Source: Holophagaceae bacterium (GTDB lineage Bacteria > Acidobacteriota > Holophagae > Holophagales > Holophagaceae). From it: DNA of 64,000 nucleotides. Position 1 is the stretch's first letter, and each line of letters starts with the position of its first letter. The position numbers were made by a program, and so were the translations under genes. Below the pieces are notes generated by a model. The model made no database searches. It had not been told where the DNA came from and worked only from the letters and a program-made list of their open reading frames with translations. Positions 42,099-51,235 of the stretch are shown here, piece after piece. The stretch is taken from the NCBI GenBank assembly GCA_016720465.1, contig JADKKO010000004.1, positions 186,001 to 250,000 of the forward strand, in the 5' to 3' direction.

Positions 42099-42995
42099 TC
42101 ACCGCTTGATGAAGAGTTCCAGGATCCGTTCCTTGGGCAAGGCGCCCTTGGCGAGTTCCGCCTGCCTTTCCTTCACCATGGACTCGTAGGTGGGCGGCGG
42201 ATCAGGATTCCGGTACAGCACGCCGGTATGGAGTTTCTGTCCGTAATATTGAGCGATATCCATGGCCTTCATGCGATCGGACGGATCATGGCCGATGGAG
42301 TCCAGGGGCTCCATGATGGCCTTCAGGCCCTTGATCTGCTGGCATTCCTCGCCGTAGGTCACACAGGGCGATTGAAGGTTGACGAAGGCGAAGCCAGGGA
42401 AACGGATGGCTTCCTCGATGATGGCGGCCATGCCGGGCAGATCCGCCGGCGAGCCCTGGGCCACGAAGTTCGCACCGTATCCGAGCACGTACTGCAGCGG
42501 ATTCACCGGCTCTTCGAGGCTGCCGTACTTCGAGGTGCAGGAGATGCGGCCCTTGGGAGAGGTCGGGGAAAGCTGCCCCTTGGTCAGCCCGTAGATCTGG
42601 TTGTCCATCACGATGTAGGTGATGTCCATGTTGCGGCGGACCAGGTGCGCGACGTGGCCCCCGCCGATGGAAAAGCCGTCCCCGTCCCCGCCCGCCGCGA
42701 GCACCAGCAGGTCCGGATTGGCAAGCTTGATGCCCTGCGCGATGGGCAGGGCGCGGCCGTGCACCGAATTGAATCCGTAGGCGGTCGTGTAGCCCGGAAT
42801 GCGGCTGGAACAGCCGATACCGGACACGAAGGCCGTCTCGTGGGGAGCGCGGCCGATGGCCGCTAGGGCCCGGTAGATCGCCTGGACCACGCTGAAATCG
42901 CCGCATCCGGGACACCAGATGGGTTTCAGGTCGCTCTTGTAGTCCTTGGGCAGGTAGATGTTTTCGGGCGTCGCTGCAGCAGTCGTTTCGCTCAT
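42099..42995 (-). CDS. korB: 2-oxoacid:ferredoxin oxidoreductase, beta subunit
   Basis: 298 residues. The [4Fe-4S] ligands start at IWCPGCGDFSVVQAI, with a later cysteine in SPCVTYGEE. Thiamine diphosphate and magnesium are bound through GGDGDGFSIGGGH and VMDNQIYGLTKGQLSPTS. With KorA it would oxidatively decarboxylate a 2-oxoacid to acyl-CoA with ferredoxin, or run in reverse. The ATG 42995 is preceded by GAGG; a GTG at 43007 overlaps the korA stop. 2-oxoglutarate is the usual substrate of this two-gene type, but the operon argues for 2-oxobutyrate or mixed use. Confidence 0.9.
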   Translation of the reverse strand: MSETTAAATPENIYLPKDYKSDLKPIWCPGCGDFSVVQAIYRALAAIGRAPHETAFVSGIGCSSRIPGYTTAYGFNSVHGRALPIAQGIKLANPDLLVLAAGGDGDGFSIGGGHVAHLVRRNMDITYIVMDNQIYGLTKGQLSPTSPKGRISCTSKYGSLEEPVNPLQYVLGYGANFVAQGSPADLPGMAAIIEEAIRFPGFAFVNLQSPCVTYGEECQQIKGLKAIMEPLDSIGHDPSDRMKAMDIAQYYGQKLHTGVLYRNPDPPPTYESMVKERQAELAKGALPKERILELFIKR

Positions 42996-43003
42996 GTTCG
43001 ACC

Positions 43004-44794
43004 TCACTCCTGGGGCTGAAGGTTGCCTGCCTGGCTGCGCTGCAGCTCGGCGAGGAGACGGTGCAGGACCGCGACGACCTCGCGGGGCCGGAAGGGATTG
43101 GCGCCGCTCCGGGCCATGGATTCGACACCCTTCGGAAGATCCACGTACATCCGCAGGACGCGGTAGAACTGCCCGAGGTGGGACTGCTCCACCACCAGGC
43201 CGCGCTGCACGGACGCGAAGAAATTCCGGTAGACGCCTTCCGCGACCGGATAGACGAGGTAGGGGACCAGCAGCTTCACATTCAGGCCCTCTTCCCGGGC
43301 GATGGAGACCGCCTCCGAGCAGACCCCGGCGATGCTCCCCCAGGCCACCAGGGCCAAGGGCGCGTCGGGATCGCCTTCGATGTTGAAAAGATCCCGGCGG
43401 TTGTGCAGGGGATCGAATTTCCGGATCCGTTTCTCGTTCATGCGCTGGTGCACCTCGCCGCTGGCGGTGGGGGCGCCGCTGGCGTTGTGCTCGATGCCCG
43501 AGGCCAGGTAGGTTCCACCCAGCATTCCCGGATGGCTGATGGGGCTGATGCCCGATTCGGTGATCTTGAAACGGTGGTAGTCCTGCAGCTCCGTATGGCT
43601 GGGTTTCAGTCGGTCCACGATGCGGAATTGCGCGGTATCGATGGGATCGAGCGTCTCTTTGCGCTGGGCGATCTCCTGGTCGGAAAGGATCAGGACCGGT
43701 GTCTGGAACTCTTCAGCAAGATTGAAGGCTTCCACCGTGACGCGGAAGGTGTCGGCCACGCAGGTGGGGGCCAGAACCGGCCGCACCACATCGCCATGGG
43801 CCGAGAAGGCCGCGGCGAAGAGGTCGGACTGCTCGGGCTTGGTGGGCATCCCGGTGGATGGGCCGCCCCGCTGGACATCCACGACGACCAGTGGAAGTTC
43901 CGCGATGCTGGCCAGGCCCATCATCTCCGTCTTCAATGAAAGACCGGGACCGGACGTGGCGGTCATGGATTTCTTCCCCGCGAAGGACGCGCCGATGGCT
44001 GCGCCGACGCCCGCGATCTCGTCTTCGGCCTGGAGCACGGCCCCGCCGTATTTCCAGACATGTTCCGTGAAGAACTGCATGATTTCCGTGGAGGGCGTGA
44101 TGGGATAGCCGCTGAAGAACTGGCACCCCGCGAAAATCGCCGCCGCGGCGCACATGTCGTTGCCATCGGTCATGAGCTTGCCCGACACGGCGCCTTTGGA
44201 GAGGGCGATGGTCATGGGTGCGACCAGAGGATGTTCCTGCGCGAATTTGATGCCCTCGTTGAAGGCGCGCTCGTTGGCCAGCAGCACGTCTTCGCCCTTG
44301 CTGGCGAGCTTCTTGCGGAAACCCTTCAGGACGGCTTCCCTGCCGATGCCGAACCAGCCGGCGATGAGGCCCAGCACCACCGTGTTTTTCGCGCGCTCGG
44401 TGCCGGCGGTGGTTTTGGCCATTTCCGCAATGGGAACCGGGATCACCTGAAGCGGCGTCACCCCCTGCAGGGGGATCTTCTCCGGCTCCACCTTGGTGGC
44501 CGCTTCGTAGATCACCACCGTGGAGCCGCTGACGGGCAGTTCGCCGCCGAATTTGAGGAAATCCTCCCAATTCAACGCCACGGCCACATCCAGATCCCCT
44601 CCGGGATTCAGCAGATGCTCGGTCGAAATGCGCACCCGGCAGGACGACTCGCCGCCGCGGATCTGGGACCCGAAGCTCTTGGTCATCATCCCGTGGTAGC
44701 CCTCCGCCGCGGCGGCGGAAAGCAGGGACTCGCCCGCGGAAACGATGCCGTCGCCGCCCGAGCCGGCCATACCAAACACGAGGTCTTTGCGCAT
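43004..44794 (-). CDS. korA: 2-oxoacid:ferredoxin oxidoreductase, fused gamma-alpha subunit
   Basis: 596 residues. The gamma domain spans 1-190 (GMAGSGGDGIVSAGESL, SFGSQIRGGESSCRVRIS). The alpha pyrimidine-binding domain starts at about 200 (DGNDMCAAAAIFAGCQFFSGYPITPSTEIM, then TSGPGLSLKTEMMGLA and RGGPSTGMPTKPEQSDL). Gamma-alpha fusion with a separate beta is the typical KorAB layout. The start 44794 follows GAGG, and the earlier in-frame sequence is not conserved-looking. It is the first gene of the eight-gene minus-strand operon reaching 36742. Confidence 0.92.
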   Translation of the reverse strand: MRKDLVFGMAGSGGDGIVSAGESLLSAAAAEGYHGMMTKSFGSQIRGGESSCRVRISTEHLLNPGGDLDVAVALNWEDFLKFGGELPVSGSTVVIYEAATKVEPEKIPLQGVTPLQVIPVPIAEMAKTTAGTERAKNTVVLGLIAGWFGIGREAVLKGFRKKLASKGEDVLLANERAFNEGIKFAQEHPLVAPMTIALSKGAVSGKLMTDGNDMCAAAAIFAGCQFFSGYPITPSTEIMQFFTEHVWKYGGAVLQAEDEIAGVGAAIGASFAGKKSMTATSGPGLSLKTEMMGLASIAELPLVVVDVQRGGPSTGMPTKPEQSDLFAAAFSAHGDVVRPVLAPTCVADTFRVTVEAFNLAEEFQTPVLILSDQEIAQRKETLDPIDTAQFRIVDRLKPSHTELQDYHRFKITESGISPISHPGMLGGTYLASGIEHNASGAPTASGEVHQRMNEKRIRKFDPLHNRRDLFNIEGDPDAPLALVAWGSIAGVCSEAVSIAREEGLNVKLLVPYLVYPVAEGVYRNFFASVQRGLVVEQSHLGQFYRVLRMYVDLPKGVESMARSGANPFRPREVVAVLHRLLAELQRSQAGNLQPQE

Positions 44795-44946
44795 GGGTGC
44801 CTCTTGAGGAGGAATGTAGGGTTTCTGGCCGAACCACAACCTCCCCGTGCGGCAGCTCGGGCAGGGCGTCCAATCCACCCTAGCCCCGAACTGCTGTAGT
44901 TTTCGTCACACCTTGCCGCGATCCCGCTTGCCGTGGCCAGGCCTGG

Positions 44947-45618
44947 TCACTTTGCCTTGTGCGCGTGGACCAAAGGCAGCAGCGAAGCATCGCCCTTGAC
45001 ATGGCATTTCTTGCAAAAGGCCAGGCCCGGGAGGATGAGCCCCGCCTTCACCGCCGCGGCCCGGTCCTTCATCACGGAGATGGACTTGTAGTCGGCGCCA
45101 TTGCCGTGGCAGCCCTCGCAATCGAGCCCCTTGCCCTTGTGCTTGGATTGATTCCAGGACGCATATTGGACCTTGTGGCACATCATGCACTTCTCGGCGC
45201 CCAGCTTCGCGTGGGGCGAGGCCGCAGGCGTCTCGGTGCCTTTGCTGGGTTCGACCGGAGTGGCGGCGGCAGGAGGCGTTGCGGGCGGCTTGGAGGGCGC
45301 TGCGACGGGTGCGGGCGCGGACTCCTTGGCCACAACGGGGACCGGCGGCGCGGCGACCGGCTTGGCGGGCTCGGCTGAGGCAGTTCCCATCGGCGTCTTG
45401 GGAGCGGTTTTGGCTGCTGGAACGGCAGCGGGTCCAGTGGCCGGCGCGGATTCCTTCGCGGGCGGTGCGACGGCGGCCGGCGCTGCGCTTGGCGGAGGCG
45501 GAGCCGTGGGTTCTTGGGGAGCTTGGGGGGCCGGGGGCGGCTTGGTGGTGCCGCAGCCGAGGGTGGCCAGGCTGATCCAACCCGAGATCACTGAGACAAG
45601 CATGATGGAACGGCGCAC
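44947..45618 (-). CDS. Triheme c-type cytochrome lipoprotein
   Basis: 223 residues. Starts at GTG 45618 (GGGAGG upstream), giving RRSIMLVSVISGWISLATLGCG, a signal ending in the lipobox TLGC. Residues about 27-130 are a Pro/Ala-rich spacer. The C-terminal 95 residues hold three heme sites (CMMCH, CEGCH, CKKCH) with extra histidines (KHKGK, HAHKAK) that could be distal ligands. A lipid anchor plus a long flexible arm suits electron transfer across the periplasm or at the cell surface. It resembles class III/cytochrome c554-like mini-domains and is not assigned further. Confidence 0.85.
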   Translation of the reverse strand: MRRSIMLVSVISGWISLATLGCGTTKPPPAPQAPQEPTAPPPPSAAPAAVAPPAKESAPATGPAAVPAAKTAPKTPMGTASAEPAKPVAAPPVPVVAKESAPAPVAAPSKPPATPPAAATPVEPSKGTETPAASPHAKLGAEKCMMCHKVQYASWNQSKHKGKGLDCEGCHGNGADYKSISVMKDRAAAVKAGLILPGLAFCKKCHVKGDASLLPLVHAHKAK

Positions 45619-45698
45619 TTGAGCCTCCCGGAAGTCCGGTCCGAGCATAGTCCCATGCGGGTGATGAGGCCAAATGCTTAAAACCCGCGGGCCCGGTT

Positions 45699-47324
45699 CT
45701 ATCCCAGCGCTTCCAGGAGCTTTTCCCTTCGCGCATCGAAATAGGCCTCGAACGTCGGCAGCAGGTGTCGGTAGACCAGGGCGCAGGTAGATAGCAGGAG
45801 GGCCATCACCGGCAGCAGGAGGCCGGGCGCCTTCCACGCGCAGAGCATGAAGGTGCCGCCGAAGAAGCCGAAATTCACGATGCCCATTCCGATGCCGATA
45901 AACACCACCGGCATGGGCATCGTCCCGCTTTTCAGGCTGTCCCTGGGCATGGCCCTGGGCAGCCAGGAAGAAGTCCAGTGGCCCAGGCCCATCTGCACGA
46001 AAAAGAGGCAGCCGCCCAGGCACAGCGCGGCCAGCAGTTCGATCGGCGAAGGCCGCATCAGCAGGGCGACGAGCAGGAGCAGCAGCCCAGCCTGCAAGCC
46101 CTGGTACATGGCCAGTCCGCCGAGTTTCCCCAGCAGGATGTCTCGGGCGCGGATGGGCAGGAGCAGCAGGGACTTCACCCCATGGCCGTCGAGTCCGAAC
46201 TGGTTGTACTGCATCTGGTTCCCGGCCAGGGCAAGGTAGGCGAAGGCGCCCGGAATGGCCCACATGGCCTGGCCGCGGATCTGCGAGAAGGGCCCCTTCA
46301 GGAGCACCACGGTCATCAACGGCATCAACAGGCCGAAACGGCCAAGATGGCTGCCCATCAAGGTTTTCCAATGCAATTTCGCGACACCTGCCGCGGGGCT
46401 TTGGAAACTCCAGAGTTTTTCCGCTCCCTGCGGCGAAGCCTTCACCGCCAGCGCCTGGGGATCCGCTTCCCGTTCCATTTGCCGGGCTTGCAGCGCCAGC
46501 GCGATCAGCAGCAACAGGATGGGCGTGAGCTGGTGCAGCAGCGCGGGGAGCCAGGCGCCCTGAAGGGTATCGCTGAGGCTTCGGGCCGCGTGGGTGCTGG
46601 GCAGCATGCCCAGGCCGGCGAGGACCACCTGGCCCGCCTGCTTTACTAGGGCGATGCGTTCGGGTGTGAGGACCGTGCCCAGGTGCGCGCCTGGATTGGG
46701 CGCCGAATACTTGGGGAGCATGGACGCCATCACAGACAGCATCCAGACGAAAACCCCGAAGACCACCAGCGCGAGCTTCATCCGCTTCATCAGAGCAGCC
46801 GCGAGGCTCCCCACGAAATGCTGGATGAGCAGCATCCACAGCAAGGTCTGGAGCCAGAGCAGCAGCGCGATGGGAAGCAGGGCCGGATGCGCGGCGGAGA
46901 GGCCCAGGAACATCGCCAGCGCACTGAGGCCCGCCAGGGTCGGCCACGGGTCGCCGATGCCCGCCACCAATTCAGCGGCGAAAATCTGCCGCAGCGACAG
47001 CGGGTAGACGCGGTAGCTCTCCCACTGGAGCGCTTTGGTGCCGCCCATGATTCCGCTAATGGCTCCTACCATGGCCGCGCCGAGGGCCAACACCGCGCCA
47101 AGAATCAGCGGCGCGCGGGTGGAATCAAAGTGAGCGCCGAGCGCGTAACCCGCCACAGCGGAGATCCCCATGGCCGGCAAGCCCCCGAACAGCACCACCA
47201 GGCCCATCATTACCAGCATGGCCCATCGGCCGCTTTTGCCCATCTCCTTGGCAGAGCGGTTCCAGGTGGCCTGGAAGTGGGCGGCGAGGACGGCGCGGAA
47301 GGGCGAGACAAATCCTAGAGCCAT
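45699..47324 (-). CDS. ABC transporter permease (ABC-2 like)
   Basis: 541 residues with about 11-12 predicted membrane segments and the two-lobed layout of large ABC-2-type exporter permeases. A hydrophilic middle (about 290-330) separates the halves. It overlaps the ATPase gene by 10 bases, so they form one transporter. The cargo is unknown. A nearby SPFH protein and ribbon-helix-helix protein share the transcription unit, which suggests a membrane-stress or lipid-related task, but this is guesswork. Confidence 0.85.
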   Translation of the reverse strand: MALGFVSPFRAVLAAHFQATWNRSAKEMGKSGRWAMLVMMGLVVLFGGLPAMGISAVAGYALGAHFDSTRAPLILGAVLALGAAMVGAISGIMGGTKALQWESYRVYPLSLRQIFAAELVAGIGDPWPTLAGLSALAMFLGLSAAHPALLPIALLLWLQTLLWMLLIQHFVGSLAAALMKRMKLALVVFGVFVWMLSVMASMLPKYSAPNPGAHLGTVLTPERIALVKQAGQVVLAGLGMLPSTHAARSLSDTLQGAWLPALLHQLTPILLLLIALALQARQMEREADPQALAVKASPQGAEKLWSFQSPAAGVAKLHWKTLMGSHLGRFGLLMPLMTVVLLKGPFSQIRGQAMWAIPGAFAYLALAGNQMQYNQFGLDGHGVKSLLLLPIRARDILLGKLGGLAMYQGLQAGLLLLLVALLMRPSPIELLAALCLGGCLFFVQMGLGHWTSSWLPRAMPRDSLKSGTMPMPVVFIGIGMGIVNFGFFGGTFMLCAWKAPGLLLPVMALLLSTCALVYRHLLPTFEAYFDARREKLLEALG

Positions 47325-48067
47325 GACAGCTCGCCTGTCTGCGCGCCGCCGACGAGTTCCACGAAAAGGCTTTCCAGGCTCTCGCCGTTGGCCCTTCCCC
47401 GGATCTCATCGAGCGTGCCGTACCCCTTGAGCCTGCCTTCATCGAGGATCGCGATGAGGGGGCAGAGCTTCTCCACCACGTCCAGGATGTGGGTGGTGAG
47501 GATCAAGGTCACGCCGCGCTGCTGCAGGGTCAGCAGGATGTCCTTGATGGTGCGGCTGGTGACCGCGTCGATGCCCTCGAAGGGCTCGTCCAGGAACAGG
47601 ATCCGCGGCCCATGGATGAGCGCTGCGCAGAGCGCGATTTTCTTCTTCATGCCGAAGCTGTATTCCGCCACCAGCGTGCCTGGGGCCGGCGCGAGATCCA
47701 GCTTCCCGAAGAGCTCCTCGCGCCGCGCATCGATGGTGGCCTCATCCAACCCATACATGCGCCCCACGAACCGCAGATACTGCGGCCCGCTCAAGTATTC
47801 CAGCAAGGCCATGTCCTCGGGCATGACGCCGATCTGCCGTTTCACGGAAATGGGATCGGCTTCGAGCTCCATGCCCAGGACGCGGACGCTGCCCGAGGTG
47901 GGCTTGAGCAATCCCGTCACCATCTTCAGGGTGGTGCTCTTTCCCGCGCCGTTGCGCCCCAGCAATCCTAAAAAAGTCCCAGCCTCGAGCGAGAAGGACA
48001 GATCGTCCACGGCGGTCAACTCGCCAAACTTCTTGGTCAAATGGATGAGTTCCAAAGCAAGGCTCAT
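47315..48067 (-). CDS. ABC transporter ATP-binding protein
   Basis: 250 residues. Walker A GRNGAGKST, Q-loop region RQIGVMPED, a signature read as EYSFGMKKKIAL (Ser-Phe-Gly in place of the usual LSGGQ), Walker B ILFLDEP and the switch histidine TTHIL are all present. It powers the permease encoded downstream. Its ATG overlaps the stop of the small RHH gene (ATGA), so translation is coupled. Confidence 0.93.
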   Translation of the reverse strand: MSLALELIHLTKKFGELTAVDDLSFSLEAGTFLGLLGRNGAGKSTTLKMVTGLLKPTSGSVRVLGMELEADPISVKRQIGVMPEDMALLEYLSGPQYLRFVGRMYGLDEATIDARREELFGKLDLAPAPGTLVAEYSFGMKKKIALCAALIHGPRILFLDEPFEGIDAVTSRTIKDILLTLQQRGVTLILTTHILDVVEKLCPLIAILDEGRLKGYGTLDEIRGRANGESLESLFVELVGGAQTGELSWL

Positions 48068-48249
48068 GGGCGCTTTCGGATGGGTCTACTAGATGATGCC
48101 TTCGTTTCACGCCCTCTATTGCGCAGGGCCTCCCGCAACAGGAATTCGATCTGCCCGTTGAGGGAGCGCAGCTCCTCGTCGGCCATGCGTTGCAGGGCCG
48201 CGAGCAGCTCCGGGTCCATCCGGAGCAAGAAAGCTTTCCGTTCAGCCAC
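48064..48249 (-). CDS. Arc-like ribbon-helix-helix protein
   Basis: 61 residues. AFLLRMDPELLAALQRMADEE gives the beta strand and first helix of an Arc/MetJ-type DNA-binding dimer, followed by LRSLNGQIEFLLREAL for helix two and a basic tail. It lies four bases after the SPFH gene and overlaps the ABC ATPase gene. Small RHH proteins often repress their own operon. The palindrome at 49141-49162 over the operon promoter is a natural target. Confidence 0.78.
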   Translation of the reverse strand: MAERKAFLLRMDPELLAALQRMADEELRSLNGQIEFLLREALRNRGRETKASSSRPIRKRP

Positions 48250-48253
48250 AGGG

Positions 48254-49123
48254 TCAGTTGTAGAGCGTGCCGGCGTTCACCACAGGCTGGACCGCCCGCT
48301 CGCCGCACAGCACCACCAGCAGGTTGGACACCATCGCGGCTTTGCGCTCTTCATCAAGATGCACCGCGCCGTGTTCGTCCAGCCGCGCCAGCGCCATTTC
48401 CACCATGCCCACCGCGCCCTCCACAATGAGCTTGCGGGCGGCGATGATGGCACCGGCCTGCTGGCGTTGCAGCATAGCCTGGGCGATCTCCGGCGCATAG
48501 GCCAGGTGGCTGATGCGCGCGTCCATGATCTCCACGCCAGCCTGGTTCAGCACCGCCTGGACTTCATCCTTCAAGTGGCCCGCCACGGCTTCGGTGTGGC
48601 CCCGAAGGGAGATCTTCTGGTCATCGTGCTGGTCGTAGGGAAAGCGCATGGCCAGATTCCGCAAGGCCGCCTCGCTCTGCACCTGCACGAATTTCTCGTA
48701 GTCCTGGACCTGGAAGCTGGCCTCGGCGGTATCCACCACCTTCCAGACGATGATGGCCGCGATCTCCACGGGGTTGCCGTCCAGATCGTTCACCTTGAGC
48801 TTTTGGCTCTCGAAGCTGCGGACCTTGGTGCTGACTTTGCGCTTGGTCAGGAAGGGATTGGCCCAGGCCATGCCCTCGCGGCGCACGGTTCCCCTGTAGT
48901 CGCCGAAGAGCTGCAACACCGCAGCCTCGTTGGGATTCACAATGAAGAGCCCGGATAGCGTGAAGATCGCTGAAATCAGGCAGACGGCCCCAGCGACCGC
49001 GAGCAGCGGCATCCCTGTGTTCGCAGCAGCGATGATGCAGGCGGGGACGGCGAGTACCAGGGCGATGCCCAGCACCAGCATGGGCAGGCCGACCAAGGCC
49101 GGATAGGAACGTTCTTGATACAT
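48254..49123 (-). CDS. SPFH/Band 7 domain membrane protein
   Basis: 289 residues. Two N-terminal hydrophobic helices (about 10-60) are followed by an SPFH domain ([23 protein letters not shown]...GMAWANPF, then [26 protein letters not shown]). A helical tail ends in the [30 protein letters not shown] block found in the SPFH subfamily that neighbours RHH genes. Membrane microdomain scaffolding or protease control is the usual role. It is first in a four-gene operon. ATG 49123 follows TTGGAGG. Confidence 0.9.
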   Translation of the reverse strand: MYQERSYPALVGLPMLVLGIALVLAVPACIIAAANTGMPLLAVAGAVCLISAIFTLSGLFIVNPNEAAVLQLFGDYRGTVRREGMAWANPFLTKRKVSTKVRSFESQKLKVNDLDGNPVEIAAIIVWKVVDTAEASFQVQDYEKFVQVQSEAALRNLAMRFPYDQHDDQKISLRGHTEAVAGHLKDEVQAVLNQAGVEIMDARISHLAYAPEIAQAMLQRQQAGAIIAARKLIVEGAVGMVEMALARLDEHGAVHLDEERKAAMVSNLLVVLCGERAVQPVVNAGTLYN

Positions 49124-49140
49124 GGGGTCCTCCAAGAGCG

Positions 49141-49172
49141 ATCAATATGATATCATTTTGATTGCTTGTCAA
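49141..49172 (-). promoter_or_regulatory. Promoter with overlapping palindromic operator for the SPFH operon
   Basis: On the minus strand TTGACA (49172-49167) is followed 17 bases later by CATATT (49149-49144). The 22-base near-palindrome ATCAA.ATGATATCAT.TTGAT (49141-49162) covers the spacer and -10, with only one mismatched pair. The site is AT-rich against GC-rich surroundings. The RHH protein of the same operon is the leading candidate binder. The -35 lies in the stop codon region of the DUF2238 gene. Confidence 0.65.
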
Positions 49173-49804
49173 GGAGCTCCGCCAGGTTCACTGATCCTGA
49201 GCAGCTGCCGGTCATGGGCGCGGGAGAGCAACGCCAGCGAGACCGCGGCGCCGATCCCGGCGCAGGCCATGTCCCACTGCGTGTCCCATGCATCCCCTTG
49301 GGTACCCAGGAAGGCATCCGCCGCGCTCCCGGTCCATACCGCGGTCTGCCACTCCAGCAGTTCGTAGGCCGCCGAGAGGCCCAGGACCATGAGCAGCAGC
49401 ACGAAGACGGACCAGGGCCCGGTCTTCAGCACACCCTTGCGGAAGAGCACTTCTCGAAAGAGCAGGACTGGAACGAAACCCTGCATGAGGTGGCCGAGAC
49501 GGTCATAGGGATTGCGCGCCAGGTGCATGGCCTTCTGCGCCCAGAAGCCCGCGGGGACTTCCGCATAGGTCCAATGCCCGCCGACCATCAGCACCACTGC
49601 ATGCAGCGCCAATAGAACACAGAGCAGGATGGTGAGAGGGAAGCGCCGCCAGGCGAGGATGATCGCGGGGACACCCAGAACCACCGGAAAATTCTCCATG
49701 AACCAGGTGAACCGATCTGCCTTGGGTGCGATCCCGAGCAGGATAAAAACCGTGGCTACGAATGCAAGATTGATGGTGGGCAGAGCGGTGCGGAGGCTCG
49801 ACAT
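49169..49804 (-). CDS. DUF2238 (YjdF-like) membrane protein
   Basis: 211 residues with about six membrane helices. NPYDRLGHLMQGFVPVLLFREVL and AAYELLEWQTAVWTGSAADAFLGTQGDAWDTQWDM are the family's acidic, glutamate- and aspartate-rich motifs. No function is established. It lies just upstream of the SPFH promoter and 51 bases after the M20 peptidase gene, on the same strand. Confidence 0.85.
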   Translation of the reverse strand: MSSLRTALPTINLAFVATVFILLGIAPKADRFTWFMENFPVVLGVPAIILAWRRFPLTILLCVLLALHAVVLMVGGHWTYAEVPAGFWAQKAMHLARNPYDRLGHLMQGFVPVLLFREVLFRKGVLKTGPWSVFVLLLMVLGLSAAYELLEWQTAVWTGSAADAFLGTQGDAWDTQWDMACAGIGAAVSLALLSRAHDRQLLRISEPGGAP

Positions 49805-49855
49805 TCCTGAAGGGTAGTGGATCCCGAATCAGATGCGAAGAGGCAGGGCCGAGGA

Positions 49856-51235
49856 TCAACCCTCCTTGATTCCGCTCACGGTTTGGAAGTAGTGCGCAAA
49901 GGCAGCCATGCCGCCCCCGGCCTGCTCCCAGTCGTAGTTCTCGTTGGGGGCGTGGTACCCATGCTCAGGGAGGCTCAGGCCCAGGAAGAAGACCTGGCAG
50001 CCCAGGATGTCCTCCATGGTCTTCACGGCGCCGATGCTGCCGCCTTCGCGGGTGAATGTGCAGGGCGCGCCGAACGCGAACTGGTAGGCATCCCGGATGG
50101 CCTCGGCGTAGGGGCCAGTGACGTGGCCCTTGAAGGGGGCGAGGCCGTGCTCTTCATGCACGACTACATCAGGATTGTGCTTCTTCACGAATTTCTTGAT
50201 GCGGTCCATGGTCTTGTGCTCGTCCATGTCCGGTACGAGACGGCAGCTCAGCTTGACTTCGGCCCGGGGCGGCACGGCGCTCTTGATGCCGGGCCCCGTG
50301 TAGCCGCCCACCACGCCGTGGACTTCCATGGTGGGCCTTCCCCACACGCGCTTGAGGATCCCGATGGGATCCATGGTGCGCAGGCCCTTGATCATGTGGT
50401 CCTTCATGAAGGTCTCGGTCGTGAAGCCGCTGGCGGCCCAGCCCGCGAGCTCCTTCTTCGAAGGCTTGGCCACTTCCTTGTAGAAGCCGGGGATCTTCAC
50501 CTTGCCGGTGTCGCCATCCATCATCTTGCTCACCAGTTCGATGAGCTCCGCGAGCGGATTGCGCGCGGCGCCGCCCACCACGCCGCTGTGCAGGTCGTGG
50601 TCCGCGGTTTCCAGGGTCAGCAGGAATCCTTTGAGGCCCCGGAGCCCCGCCGGGGTGCTGGGCTTGCCACGGGTGAGCCAGACCGTGTCGCTCACGACGA
50701 TAGCATCGGTCCTGAACCGGTCCTTGTGCTTGTCCAGCCCGCTGGCGAAGTTCGGCGAACCGATTTCTTCTTCCAGCTCCCATAGGAAGTGGATGTTCAA
50801 GGGAACGCCCGCCTTTTTCGCGGCCAGGGCGCCGAACAGGGCCGTCACCGCTGGGCCTTTGTCATCGGTGCTGCCGCGGCCGCGGTAGGTGTCTCCGTCC
50901 ACGACGAAATTGAATGGTTCGGCAGTCCACTCTGGTTCGTTGGCGGGTTGCACGTCCATGTGGTTGTAGACGGTGATGGTGGAGCACTCGGGGTCATCCC
51001 CGAGCCACCCGTGGATGAAAGGATTGCCATCGGTCTCCAGGATTTCGGCCTGGCCGCCGTGGCGTTCGAACAGGTTCCGGGCGGCCTCGGCGCAGCGGCG
51101 CACATCGCCCGCGCGGGTCGGATCGGCGCTGATGGAGGGAATCTCGACGAGCAGGCGCAACTCCGCCTCGAACGCTTCGCGGTGTTCGGCGGCAAAGGCC
51201 GCGAGGGCTTCACGGGTCAGCAGGTCGGGGTTCAT
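49856..51235 (-). CDS. M20 family dipeptidase/carboxypeptidase
   Basis: 459 residues. Di-zinc ligands lie in ITVYNHMDVQP (His), RGSTDDKGP (bridging Asp), WELEEEIGS (catalytic Glu-Glu) and SDTVW. The final His is in GYHAPNE. The dimerisation insert spans about 210-330. The sequence resembles the CNDP/DapE-like dipeptidases that cleave short peptides in the cytoplasm, and no signal peptide is seen. ATG 51235 follows AGGAG. It is divergent from the membrane-protein gene at 51344. Confidence 0.93.
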   Translation of the reverse strand: MNPDLLTREALAAFAAEHREAFEAELRLLVEIPSISADPTRAGDVRRCAEAARNLFERHGGQAEILETDGNPFIHGWLGDDPECSTITVYNHMDVQPANEPEWTAEPFNFVVDGDTYRGRGSTDDKGPAVTALFGALAAKKAGVPLNIHFLWELEEEIGSPNFASGLDKHKDRFRTDAIVVSDTVWLTRGKPSTPAGLRGLKGFLLTLETADHDLHSGVVGGAARNPLAELIELVSKMMDGDTGKVKIPGFYKEVAKPSKKELAGWAASGFTTETFMKDHMIKGLRTMDPIGILKRVWGRPTMEVHGVVGGYTGPGIKSAVPPRAEVKLSCRLVPDMDEHKTMDRIKKFVKKHNPDVVVHEEHGLAPFKGHVTGPYAEAIRDAYQFAFGAPCTFTREGGSIGAVKTMEDILGCQVFFLGLSLPEHGYHAPNENYDWEQAGGGMAAFAHYFQTVSGIKEG

